Positions 1 through 7,620 of a DNA stretch of 16,939 bases are shown piece after piece (the first letter of the stretch is position 1; every line of letters begins with the position of its first letter). The notes under the pieces are model-generated. The model ran no database searches. It was given only the letters and a program-made list of their open reading frames with translations, and had not been told where the DNA came from. The position numbers and the translations under genes were made by a program. Source of the DNA: Euryarchaeota archaeon UBA202 (GTDB lineage: Archaea; Thermoplasmatota; E2; UBA202); NCBI GenBank assembly GCA_002502685.1, contig DAQA01000032.1:1-16939 (forward strand). Reading direction: 5' to 3'.

Positions 1-332
1 TTTTTTCGTGCATCTCCTCATCGGTTGGGGCACAGTATGCTTTTGTTGCCACTAGAAATGTTACATCTGGGTGAGTTGAAAGTATTGGATAAAGATAATC
101 GAGAATCTTTTGGGTGGGTGTGGGACGTGTAGCATCATTTACGATTACAAGAAGTTTATGAGCCCGGGATGAAAATTCTTCAAAAGAGACGGTACCTAGC
201 GGTTTCATCAACGCTTTTTTGATAGTATCATTATGTTCTCTAGTCTTTATTTTTTTTTGGGGTCAATATCTCACAAGGAGCTGCTATATCAACCACGATG
301 TTTTCTGATCCATAAGGAATTGTGACTTTCAT
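1..332 (-). pseudogene. LarA/DUF2088-family protein, N-terminal part, frameshifted and cut by the window edge
   Basis: Reading on the minus strand from the ATG at 332, the protein begins MKVTIPYGSENIVVDI, which resembles the start of the LarA-like (DUF2088) N-terminal domain of nickel-pincer lactate racemase relatives. The frame ends at a TAG after about 30 codons, just past a run of nine A (plus-strand T run, 250-258). Dropping one A restores a frame to position 1 that contains LLVIVNDATRPTPT, the family's D-x-T-R-P-x-P element, then FLVATKAY and PTDEEM. The break is therefore one extra base in a homopolymer: a sequencing error, a real inactivating mutation, or a slippage site. Where family members usually have a G-T-H-R segment after the VAT, this protein reads K-A-Y-C, so a usual active-site histidine appears absent even in the repaired frame. 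Family assignment is fairly sure; substrate and activity are unknown. The C-terminal half lies outside the window. Confidence 0.7.
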
Positions 333-558
333 CTCTTTTCCAAAAATAATATCATTGTTCTCTTTAGGTTTTATCCTTGCCTTTTTTTATTTTATCTTTC
401 TTTTGTCATCATTTATAGTAGTCTCAACCTTTTTTAGTGTTATCATCTCCCTAAATAACTAACCTTTATTTCCTAAAAGAAGAATAATATAAATATTCTT
501 TTATGCTTCACATAATAGTAAATTATCTAAAAACATCCAGTGATTAGATCCTTGTGCA
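333..558. other. Intergenic stretch with no supported gene
   Basis: This is an AT-rich gap between the broken LarA-family gene and the small Cys-rich gene. On the minus strand a short in-frame extension of the LarA reading frame starts at an ATG at 446 but is stopped by a TAA before the ATG at 332. It has no recognisable homology, so it is not called. The gap probably holds divergent promoters. Confidence 0.4.
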
Positions 559-566
559 TATAAATA
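559..566 (+). promoter_or_regulatory. TATA box (TATAAATA) for the Cys-rich peptide/ASCH pair
   Basis: TATAAATA lies about 24 nt upstream of an ATG at 586 and about 50 nt upstream of the ATG at 611. The spacing to 586 is that of a leaderless archaeal transcript. This bears on where translation of the small gene downstream really begins. Confidence 0.5.
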
Positions 567-610
567 CCGACTGTAGATATTTTGCATGGATAACAAGACA
601 TCTTGTCAGC

Positions 611-730
611 ATGAATAAAATTGATCAAAATATGCTTAAAGAACCGTACTGTAAATTGGGTCACTTAACAAAGTTATTGAACTGTCCAACAAATTGTGAA
701 TGGTTTCAAAAAAAAGATACATCAGTGTAA
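611..730 (+). CDS. Small Cys/His-rich protein (39 aa), unknown function
   Basis: I do not recognise this gene. The 39-residue product carries EPYCKLGHL (C14, H18) and NCPTNCEWF (C25, C29), a C-x3-H ... C-x3-C spacing suggestive of a small metal site. Its stop is 3 nt before the ATG of the ASCH gene, so the two are probably co-transcribed. No Shine-Dalgarno site is visible. A second ATG at 586 opens an 11-codon frame (MDNKTSCQHE, stop at 616-618) that overlaps this one in another phase and adds a C-x-H pair. The TATA box spacing favours a transcript starting near 586. Removing one base around 613-615 would fuse the two into a protein of about 47 residues with C-x-H, C-x3-H and C-x3-C. Whether this is one frameshifted gene or two coupled frames cannot be decided here. 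Confidence 0.5.
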   Translation: MNKIDQNMLKEPYCKLGHLTKLLNCPTNCEWFQKKDTSV

Positions 731-733
731 TCA

Positions 734-1087
734 ATGACCGAGAAGAGTGTTCCCTTAAATTTTACTGCATATATCCTTGAGGACGCCCTGTGGAAGAAGC
801 AAGTAACATCGACAATTCGTGCAAAGAGATTTATCCAAAAATATGGCCTTAAAGCAGGGGTCCGAATAGAAATAAAATTTCATAGGAAACGAATTGGTTT
901 TGCCATAATTAGTAATATACATTTGATTAGTTATGATGACCTTTTTGATTCAGAGATTATCCAAAGGGAGGGCTTTACGGACTCCCAGGATTTACTTGAT
1001 ACTTCTAAGAAGTATTGGAAATGGGAGTGGAAGAAAATTGTTGATGGACATCTAATGATGTATCTTATTGAATTTGGTTGGATATAA
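734..1087 (+). CDS. ASCH-domain (PUA-like fold) protein
   Basis: This 117-residue protein is about the size of a stand-alone ASCH domain. Typical elements appear in order: a K-x5-TIR segment near residues 21-29, GLKAGVRIEI (38-47), RKRIGFAII (51-59), an acidic stretch followed by EGF (79-81) with a following 'S-x-x-L' type helix, and a closing strand LMMYLIEFGWI. Known ASCH proteins have a PUA-like beta-barrel with a conserved cleft and are proposed RNA or nucleotide binders; some are amidohydrolases acting on modified cytidines. No specific substrate can be read here. It follows the small Cys-rich gene by 3 nt and converges on the citrate operon. The family call rests on motif pattern only, so confidence is moderate. 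Confidence 0.65.
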   Translation: MTEKSVPLNFTAYILEDALWKKQVTSTIRAKRFIQKYGLKAGVRIEIKFHRKRIGFAIISNIHLISYDDLFDSEIIQREGFTDSQDLLDTSKKYWKWEWKKIVDGHLMMYLIEFGWI

Positions 1088-1153
1088 AATTTGAAATCAT
1101 CATCAAATATGGAGGATATTATACCGTTTTAAATCTAGGTATAGAAAATAAAT

Positions 1154-1160
1154 AAAAAAA
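1154..1160 (-). terminator. U-tract terminator after icd
   Basis: On the minus strand, about 14 nt past the icd stop, the transcript would carry seven consecutive U, followed by another U-rich stretch to about 1142. Archaeal RNA polymerase commonly terminates at such U-tracts without a strong hairpin. The site lies in the short gap between converging genes. Confidence 0.4.
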
Positions 1161-1173
1161 GGAAAAATAGGAA

Positions 1174-2379
1174 TTAGGTTACTTTCTGATAGCTCTGCCA
1201 TTTGCGTTCAAGATTTGGATCTTGTATAGTGTCCAGGATATATTTTGCAAACTTTTCTCCCGTGGTACCATCAGAACGGCCGGTTATAACCAGTTTTCGT
1301 TCATATTGACTGCAGATCTCCAATGCCATCTCTAATTTTTTGAATCGATCAGGATATCCAATATGATTTAACAACATAGCGGCACCTTTGATGATACTGG
1401 AGGGATCAGCATATTGTGCCCGACCTTCATCAACCATTCGAGGGGCAGATCCATGAATTGCTTCAAACATGGCATATCTCTTTCCAATATTTGCGCTTCC
1501 AGCTGTACCGACACCTCCCTGTATCTGAGCAGCTTCATCGGTACAGATGTCCCCATATAAATTCGGAAGAACCATAACTCTAAATTGGGTTCGACGTGCT
1601 GGATCGATTAGCTTTGCAGTCATAATATCTATAAACCAATCATCCCATTGAACATCAGGATACTCTCTGGCTATTTTTTCAGCCATGCTTAAAAATTTTC
1701 CATCAGTTGTTTTTACCACATTTGCTTTTGTTACTACCGTCACTTTGTTTATCTTATTCTTTTGTGCATAATCAAACGCTAACCGAATAATACGTTCAGC
1801 ACCCGGGGTAGTGATTACCTTAAAGTCAATAGCAAGGTCATCTGTGACATTGACGCCTTTGCTCCCAAGCACATAGGCCCCCTCTGTGTTTTCTCTGAAA
1901 AATATCCAGTCGATTCCCAACTCGGGAACCTTCACAGGTCGGACATTTGCAAATAAGTCTAATGCTCGTCTCATGAAAACATTGGCGCTTTCAATATTTG
2001 GCCAGCGGTCGCCTTTTTTGGGTGTTGTTGTAGGTCCTTTGAGCAGGACATGACATTTTTTTATTTCTTCTAGGACATCATCAGGTATTGCTTTCATAAC
2101 CTTTGCTCGGTTTTCAATAGTAAGGCCTTCAATAACTCGAAATTCAATCTTTTTTTCCTGAATTTCTTTTTTTAGAAGGAATTCAAGGATATAATGGGCA
2201 TGTTTACAGATATAGGGCCCTATTCCGTCTCCTCCAACAATACCGATAATGATAGGCTTTAAATGGGTGTAATCAATCCAGTCCTCCCCTAATTTCATTT
2301 TGTCCACGCGGTCTAACTGTTCAATAAGTATTTCTCCGAAATGTTCCTTTGCTTTGTGTATAGATTTTGTATAATCCAT
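1174..2379 (-). CDS. icd: Isocitrate dehydrogenase (beta-decarboxylating dehydrogenase family)
   Basis: The enzyme interconverts isocitrate and 2-oxoglutarate plus CO2 with NAD(P). The 401-residue length is usual for prokaryotic IDH. Seen in order: GDGIGP near 50-55; the IDH-specific S131-A-N133 with R137/R138 and R147 for the substrate carboxylates; FRENTEGAY with R162; the catalytic lysine K218 in VTKANVVK; metal-binding D277 and D281 in NLYGDICTDEAAQ; and the nucleotide loop HGSAPRM (309-315). In E. coli NADP-IDH the residues after HGTAP are Lys-Tyr; NAD-dependent relatives usually have Asp-Ile. Here they are Arg314-Met315, so the cofactor cannot be assigned. The S-x-N substrate motif argues against isopropylmalate dehydrogenase. 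It is the last gene of the acn-aclB-aclA-icd operon, starting 3 nt after the aclA stop. In the reductive direction it would carboxylate 2-oxoglutarate. Confidence 0.93.
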   Translation of the reverse strand: MDYTKSIHKAKEHFGEILIEQLDRVDKMKLGEDWIDYTHLKPIIIGIVGGDGIGPYICKHAHYILEFLLKKEIQEKKIEFRVIEGLTIENRAKVMKAIPDDVLEEIKKCHVLLKGPTTTPKKGDRWPNIESANVFMRRALDLFANVRPVKVPELGIDWIFFRENTEGAYVLGSKGVNVTDDLAIDFKVITTPGAERIIRLAFDYAQKNKINKVTVVTKANVVKTTDGKFLSMAEKIAREYPDVQWDDWFIDIMTAKLIDPARRTQFRVMVLPNLYGDICTDEAAQIQGGVGTAGSANIGKRYAMFEAIHGSAPRMVDEGRAQYADPSSIIKGAAMLLNHIGYPDRFKKLEMALEICSQYERKLVITGRSDGTTGEKFAKYILDTIQDPNLERKWQSYQKVT

Positions 2380-2382
2380 TTT

Positions 2383-4242
2383 TTATTTCACCTCATCTGG
2401 TTTTTTTGGCATCATATAGAGAATATCATCCCAGGGATGGCGATAGAGCCTGGATTTTAGTCTTTTTTGGTCTATGATATGGCCCATAAATCCGATACTT
2501 CTTCCTAGAATGAAAAGGGCATTTAATATACCTAATTGAACAAATTCACGTATTTCTTCCCTGGAATATCCAATGCTTCGCAGCATATCACAGGTCAAGA
2601 CACCAATACATCCATCTACATTAAGTATGAGATTGCCTCTTTTTGCTGTTGTAAGTTTTTCAACCTCTAAGGCATAATCCAATGTTTCAGTGTTTGGAAA
2701 GTGTTTTTTGGCATATTTTTTTAATATCTCCACCCGGACATCAGGGTTTGTCACAGATTTTATGCGGTGTCCAATGCCTTGGATATTGACATTTTTACTT
2801 TTCATATCCTTCACCATAAAGCTTGGTTTTTCACCCCTATAAAGATAAGATGTAAAGTGATCTGCAGAGCCTTGAACTGCTCCGCCAAACCGGGGGCCAA
2901 TGGTTAAAAGTCCGCTTACCAATGATGAAATGATGTCTTTACCTGCTCGTGCAGCCACAATAGCATTATGTGCTCCTGACACAGCCGGGCCATGATCAGC
3001 GGTTAACAAGACAACCATTTCTAGATAGTCTGTTGCCCATTTGGGAAGCTTCTTTTTAAACCAGAGTAAACCAATCACTCCTCCAAGGCCATAGTTTTTC
3101 TTGAAAACATCGCTTATAGTAATGCCGCAATATCTGAGCTCTTCCCCTCGGTCATCAGATATGGTACTGATGAATTGTTTTGGACGACGGATGATGCCTT
3201 CTTTTAATGCCATTGCATAATCAAGTGGAATACGGGGTGGTTCCACATCAGGTTTAGGGATTAATTTTCCTGATTTTACAAGTTTAGTATAGGTTTGTTT
3301 AATCTTTTTGTCAAAGCCATCAAATGAGGCAGGTACAATCGCACCTGCTTTTTTTAATGCCTGGTTTTTCGCATCAGCGGTTTCCTGACTGGCACCTGCT
3401 CGTGCACCGGCGTGGCCAAATTGTACTTCGGCAGGAAACACCTTGGCACAAGTTCCAATACACCATGCAACCAATGGCTTTTTGATTTTTCCTTTTTTTA
3501 GTGCGTTCACCACATCGTATTCATCGGTTCCTCCTACTTCTCCCAAGATGACAATCATTTTTATTTCAGGGTTTTTTTCATATCTCATTATGTGCTGAAT
3601 AAAAGTTGATCCTGGATATCGATCTCCTCCTATTGCTACACCTTCATAAACACCGTCTGTGTTACGGGCGATTATGTTGTTGAGTTCATTTGATAAGCCA
3701 CCTGATTTTGAGACATATGCAATACTGCCAGGACGGTGAAGCCGCGAGGATATAATATTGTCCAGCGTTCCTGCAGTGTTCCCGATTCTAAATGCTCCAC
3801 CAGCAATTCCTCCAACAGTGGCAGGACCTATTATCCACTTATTTTTTTTGTTGGCTATCTGGATAAGTTCTTTGGATCGAAGTTCGGGTACTCCTTCAGC
3901 AATGATGGCTATGGTACGAATGTTTTTTGTTTCAAGTGCCTCCTTTGAGGTTGGATATGCTGAGCGGAATGAGGAAAAGTTGACCATCACGTCAGCTTTT
4001 GGATGATTTTTCACTGCTTCAGTAAGCGTGAGATACATGGGAATAAGTATTTCTTCTGTTCCCCAAAAACATTGATGCCATCCCTCCCGTGTAGGATTTA
4101 CTATGCTGGCCACTGATGGTTTTTCACGTCGGCAGATGTAATCAAAATCAAGCATACGTTGAATGGCTCTTTGCTGATAACCAAATACGATTGCTTGTGT
4201 GTCCTTATCAAATAAAATATAATCTGGTTTATTTTTGGCCAT
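2383..4242 (-). CDS. aclA: ATP-citrate lyase, large subunit (CoA-ligase and citrate-synthase-like domains)
   Basis: With its partner this subunit performs ATP + citrate + CoA to ADP + Pi + acetyl-CoA + oxaloacetate. It corresponds to the C-terminal half of animal ACLY and to the large subunit of Chlorobium (plants name this one ACLB). Numbered from the ATG at 4242, the succinyl-CoA-synthetase-alpha-like part (about 1-330) has SKSGGLSNE and the phosphohistidine motif FGHAGARAG (H277). The citrate-synthase-like part (about 340-619) has TADHGPAVSGAHN (H417), GIGHR (H492) and NVDGC (D543), the three catalytic positions of the lyase module, and ends with the LYRHPWDD element. An ATG at 4251 overlaps the aclB stop (ATGA), but GGAGG sits directly against it. 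The ATG at 4242 has GGAGG about 9 nt upstream and is preferred. All key residues are intact. Confidence 0.96.
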   Translation of the reverse strand: MAKNKPDYILFDKDTQAIVFGYQQRAIQRMLDFDYICRREKPSVASIVNPTREGWHQCFWGTEEILIPMYLTLTEAVKNHPKADVMVNFSSFRSAYPTSKEALETKNIRTIAIIAEGVPELRSKELIQIANKKNKWIIGPATVGGIAGGAFRIGNTAGTLDNIISSRLHRPGSIAYVSKSGGLSNELNNIIARNTDGVYEGVAIGGDRYPGSTFIQHIMRYEKNPEIKMIVILGEVGGTDEYDVVNALKKGKIKKPLVAWCIGTCAKVFPAEVQFGHAGARAGASQETADAKNQALKKAGAIVPASFDGFDKKIKQTYTKLVKSGKLIPKPDVEPPRIPLDYAMALKEGIIRRPKQFISTISDDRGEELRYCGITISDVFKKNYGLGGVIGLLWFKKKLPKWATDYLEMVVLLTADHGPAVSGAHNAIVAARAGKDIISSLVSGLLTIGPRFGGAVQGSADHFTSYLYRGEKPSFMVKDMKSKNVNIQGIGHRIKSVTNPDVRVEILKKYAKKHFPNTETLDYALEVEKLTTAKRGNLILNVDGCIGVLTCDMLRSIGYSREEIREFVQLGILNALFILGRSIGFMGHIIDQKRLKSRLYRHPWDDILYMMPKKPDEVK

Positions 4243-4247
4243 ATCTA

Positions 4248-5531
4248 TCATCCTCCCTTTTTCTCTTTTTGGACCATATTAACGATTCGAGTCATATGTG
4301 TTTCAGGCCCATAGACATTAATAGGGACTCCAAGTTCTTTTCCCAATTCTTCCATGATACGAAGTCCTTCCTGATAATTAGGGCCACCTCGTCGAACAAA
4401 AATCTTTACTTTGTTATCAATTAATTTTTTCTTATAGTCTCGCAGAGCCATAGTAATTCCAGTGAATGTTTTAGCGACATCTGTGAAATTAGCGATACCG
4501 CCACCTATTAGTAAAAATTTTGATCGATTTTTGGAATCTTTTTCGCGTGTAATCAGGTCAAGTATTGTTCTAGCGTAGGCATATGTTTCCTCAGTGGTGG
4601 GATTGCCACTATATTCTCCATAGTTTGCTAATTCGTCTCCTAGACCCAAGTCCACGATGGTATCCGTGTAGATTACGCTGGCTCCACCTCCTGCTACCAT
4701 TGTCCATACGCGTCCTTTGGGGTTGAGTACAGTAAGTTTAAGGGATGCACCACTTTTTTCGTCAAGTTCCTTGATATATTGTTCTTCTTTTGTTAGTCGT
4801 CGTCCGAAAGGTGCGGGAAAAGAGATGTCTCCCCACTTGTATCCCACTTCAAAATGAGCGGTGTCATCCAATCGTGCAACAAGATCAAGAGGGATTATTG
4901 TATTATTTGATATTGTAAAAGGATTTATTTCTAAGTATGCATATCTGAGTTCTATATAAAAGCGGTAGAGTCCTTTGATGAAATCTGCAAGCGTTTTCTT
5001 CATTTTTGGGGGTGTGTCCTTCGGGAGTTGCCGTTCAATGTTTAGTGAATTTATGTCATCGTTGATTCCAACAAAAATTTCGGCAACGGTGTCCCAAACT
5101 GATTCAATGTCTACTCCGCCATGGTTTGAAAAATAGATTGTGTCTCCGTTTCTGTTTGTTTTTATGGCAATGTAATACTCTTCTTGGTGGTCAACATAGG
5201 GTTCTATGAGAAAATGGGTAAGTTTGCTGGTCACTTTCCCTAAGGTTATCTCTTTGTTCATTTTTTCTTTAACCCATTTCTTTATTTGAGTAAAGGGGAC
5301 CTCGGCTTTTATTAGTCCATATTTTCCTCTTTTTCCAAAAAGCTGATCGGGTTTTACTACCAGTTTTTCTTTTTTTAACCAACCATGTTTTTTAGGTAAT
5401 TCCTCTATTTTGGTGGTGGGAGTGATTAATATTACTTTTCCGGGATAGGAATATTTTTGGCTTATGTATTCGGGCCAATAACGGGCCAGCATTTTTTTTC
5501 CGTCATATTCACGGATACCTCTCTGGGCCAT
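4248..5531 (-). CDS. aclB: ATP-citrate lyase, small subunit (ATP-grasp and citrate-binding domains)
   Basis: This subunit matches the N-terminal half of animal ACLY and the small subunit of Chlorobium-type enzymes (plant ACLA). The 427-residue product has an ATP-grasp fold (about 1-240) with VVKPDQLFGKRGK (58-70), IEPY (109-112) and the EINP element (201-204) expected for Mg-ATP. The citrate-binding domain (about 255-420) has WTMVAGGGASV, GEYSGNPTTEETY (305-317), FVRRGGPNYQEG (378-389) and YGPETHMT, all strongly ACLY-like. These extra motifs separate it from succinyl-CoA synthetase beta. A GAGGTG site lies about 8 nt upstream of the start. It follows acn by 22 nt and shares a 4-nt overlap with the longest aclA frame, consistent with translational coupling and 1:1 synthesis. 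Confidence 0.96.
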   Translation of the reverse strand: MAQRGIREYDGKKMLARYWPEYISQKYSYPGKVILITPTTKIEELPKKHGWLKKEKLVVKPDQLFGKRGKYGLIKAEVPFTQIKKWVKEKMNKEITLGKVTSKLTHFLIEPYVDHQEEYYIAIKTNRNGDTIYFSNHGGVDIESVWDTVAEIFVGINDDINSLNIERQLPKDTPPKMKKTLADFIKGLYRFYIELRYAYLEINPFTISNNTIIPLDLVARLDDTAHFEVGYKWGDISFPAPFGRRLTKEEQYIKELDEKSGASLKLTVLNPKGRVWTMVAGGGASVIYTDTIVDLGLGDELANYGEYSGNPTTEETYAYARTILDLITREKDSKNRSKFLLIGGGIANFTDVAKTFTGITMALRDYKKKLIDNKVKIFVRRGGPNYQEGLRIMEELGKELGVPINVYGPETHMTRIVNMVQKEKKGG

Positions 5532-5553
5532 ATTTTTTTCACCTCAATCTTAT

Positions 5554-7497
5554 TTATTTTTTACTTGTCTGTTTTGTATAGGGTAAAAGACCACCCGCGA
5601 GTAGTATATTCCGTTGTCTTTCTGAAAGATGATAGACAGCTTGAAATTTTGTTCCTTTTGTAATATTTTTTACAGGGAAAGATTCATTTTTCTTTAGATG
5701 CTCTCGTGCTTGATGAATCTCAATTTGGTCGCCTGTTTCCAAGGCATCGTAATTTTCATCAGATTGAAAAGTTAGAGGGATAATACCAAAATTGATAAGA
5801 TTGGCTGTATGGATTCTTTCAAATGATTTTGCCAGTATTGCTTTAACTCCTAGATACATGGGACCGAGTGCGGCATGTTCACGCGAGGAGCCTTGTCCAT
5901 AGCTTAATCCTGCAACAATGATGTTATGTTTCCCGTTGTCTCGAATCTTGCTTGCTCGGGTAAAGAAAGTGTCATCAATTATTTCAAAGACAAATTCTGC
6001 ATATTTAGGCACATTTGATCGATATTTCATTTTGCTTCCTGCAGGTACAATGTGATCTGTTGTTACTTTATTACCTACCTTTATGGTGACAAATCCTGAA
6101 ATGTTTTCTGGAAATGGTGGATTGGACGGGGGGGTGCCAATATTTGGTCCTCGATAAATCTCTATTTTTTTTGGTGTTTTTGGTGGAGGTATAATCAGAC
6201 TATCATCAATATAAAATTTTTCTGGGATTTCCACCTGAGGATATTTTATTCCAAGATTTCGTGGGTCTGTAATCTTTCCCGTTATCACTGCCGCTGCTGC
6301 TATCTCTGGGCTTACGAGGTAAACTTTTGCACTTTTTGTTCCCGAGCGACCAAGAAAATTTCTATTACTTGTCCGTAGTGAAATTGCTTCATTTAGAGGT
6401 GATTGGCTATTTCCAATACAAAAACCACACACGGGTTCAGTAAAACGTGCTCCTGCTGAAAAAAGATTTGTAAGTCCTCCTGCCTGGATAATATTTTCAA
6501 TTACTTGTTTTGATCCAGGTGATACGACAAAGCTAACTTGAGGATGAACTTTTTTTCCTTTTAAAATATGTGCCACAGTCATTAGGTCTTTGTATGAAGA
6601 ATTTGTGCAACTGCCGATACAGACCTGATTAACATGTATTCCCTCAAGTTCTTCAATGGTTTTAATATTATCTGGGCTATGTGGGGCTGCAGCAAGGGGA
6701 ATGATTTCGTCTAAATCAATATCTATAACTTTTTCGTACTCTGCATTTGTATCTGCTTGTAGTGGCTTCCAATCTTGTTCTCGTTCTTGTGCTTTTAAAA
6801 AGGATCGTGTAATGGAATCACTAGGAAATACGGATGTGGTTACCCCGCATTCAGTACCCATGTTGGTGATAGTAGCTCGTTCAGGGACGCTAAGTGTCTT
6901 AACTCCTTCCCCGCCGTACTCAAAAGCGATTCCTACATTTCCCTTGGTGGAAAAAATATCTAGTATTTTTAGAACGATATCTTTTGCTGAAACCCAGGGT
7001 TTAAGTTTTCCTTTTAGATTTATCTTAACTGTTTTTGGGCACGTAAGATAAAAGGGTCCACCTCCCATGGCGACTGCTACATCCAGCCCGCCAGCACCTA
7101 TCCCAATCATTCCTAGGCCTCCTGCTGTAGGGGTGTGGCTGTCTGAGCCTAAGAGTGTTTTTCCGGGTTTTCCAAACCTTTCAAGGTGTACTTGATGGCA
7201 AATTCCATTTCCAGCACGAGATAAGTAGATACCAAATTTATCGGCTATGGATTGGAGATATCGATGATCATCAGCATTTTCATACCCTATTTGGATAGTA
7301 TTATGGTCGATATAACTTACAGAGAGTTCTGTTTTGATGTGGAGGATACCTAGAGCCTCAAATTGAAGATAGGCCATGGTGCCTGTGGCATCTTGGGTTA
7401 ATGTCTGATCGATATGTATTCCTATTTCTTCTCCAGGTTTATATTTGCTCTCTATAATATGTTTTTCCAATACTTTTTGGATTATACCTTTCCCCAT
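5554..7497 (-). CDS. acn: Aconitate hydratase (aconitase), short Aquifex-type form
   Basis: The enzyme isomerises citrate and isocitrate via cis-aconitate using a [4Fe-4S] cluster. With the start at 7497 it has 647 residues, shorter than E. coli AcnA or AcnB and close to the short form found in Aquifex and many anaerobes. Cluster ligands are visible as CIGSCTN (C297) and EPVCGFC (C357, C360). GSDSHTPTAGGLGMIGIGAGG (about 117-137) and the C-terminal swivel motif SYGQGSSREHAA (SSR near 537-539) complete the active site. The frame opens at an ATG at 7533, but AGGAGA sits just before the ATG at 7497, giving MGKGIIQKVLEKHII, so the later start is preferred. It is the first gene of the citrate operon. 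Homoaconitase is a less likely alternative, given the ATP-citrate lyase and IDH neighbours. Confidence 0.94.
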   Translation of the reverse strand: MGKGIIQKVLEKHIIESKYKPGEEIGIHIDQTLTQDATGTMAYLQFEALGILHIKTELSVSYIDHNTIQIGYENADDHRYLQSIADKFGIYLSRAGNGICHQVHLERFGKPGKTLLGSDSHTPTAGGLGMIGIGAGGLDVAVAMGGGPFYLTCPKTVKINLKGKLKPWVSAKDIVLKILDIFSTKGNVGIAFEYGGEGVKTLSVPERATITNMGTECGVTTSVFPSDSITRSFLKAQEREQDWKPLQADTNAEYEKVIDIDLDEIIPLAAAPHSPDNIKTIEELEGIHVNQVCIGSCTNSSYKDLMTVAHILKGKKVHPQVSFVVSPGSKQVIENIIQAGGLTNLFSAGARFTEPVCGFCIGNSQSPLNEAISLRTSNRNFLGRSGTKSAKVYLVSPEIAAAAVITGKITDPRNLGIKYPQVEIPEKFYIDDSLIIPPPKTPKKIEIYRGPNIGTPPSNPPFPENISGFVTIKVGNKVTTDHIVPAGSKMKYRSNVPKYAEFVFEIIDDTFFTRASKIRDNGKHNIIVAGLSYGQGSSREHAALGPMYLGVKAILAKSFERIHTANLINFGIIPLTFQSDENYDALETGDQIEIHQAREHLKKNESFPVKNITKGTKFQAVYHLSERQRNILLAGGLLPYTKQTSKK

Positions 7498-7548
7498 GAT
7501 GTTTTCTCCTAATTTATGGCTAACTGCATTCACCGCAAATCCTAGAGG

Positions 7549-7560
7549 TAATATTTATAA
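7549..7560 (-). promoter_or_regulatory. TATA box of the acn-aclB-aclA-icd operon
   Basis: On the minus strand this reads TTATAAATATTA, about 52 nt upstream of the acn ATG, leaving a leader of roughly 25-30 nt that carries the AGGAGA site. The same 12-mer occurs on the plus strand at 8435-8446 inside the promoter of the C25 peptidase gene. Confidence 0.5.
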
Positions 7561-7620
7561 TTATTGTTCAAAACTGAATAAACTTAGTAACTAAAAATAA
7601 TATTTCTTTTGTAATCATCT

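Noticed and set aside
334..446. Minus-strand extension of the LarA-family frame to an ATG at 446
   Set aside because: It is interrupted by an in-frame TAA, and family members normally begin at the MKVxIPYG segment, so the extension is probably non-coding.
4116..4424. Open frame on the plus strand across the aclB-aclA junction
   Set aside because: It is antisense to two strongly conserved subunits. It has a composition rich in Ser, Phe and His and no domain signal.
2383..5531. Succinyl-CoA synthetase as an alternative identity for the aclA/aclB pair
   Set aside because: The large subunit carries a full citrate-synthase-like domain with its catalytic His/His/Asp set, and the small subunit has ACLY-specific citrate-binding motifs.
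6656..7051. Long open frame on the plus strand, antisense to acn
   Set aside because: It lies wholly inside the well-supported aconitase gene and shows no recognisable domain. It is a complementary-strand shadow of a conserved coding region.
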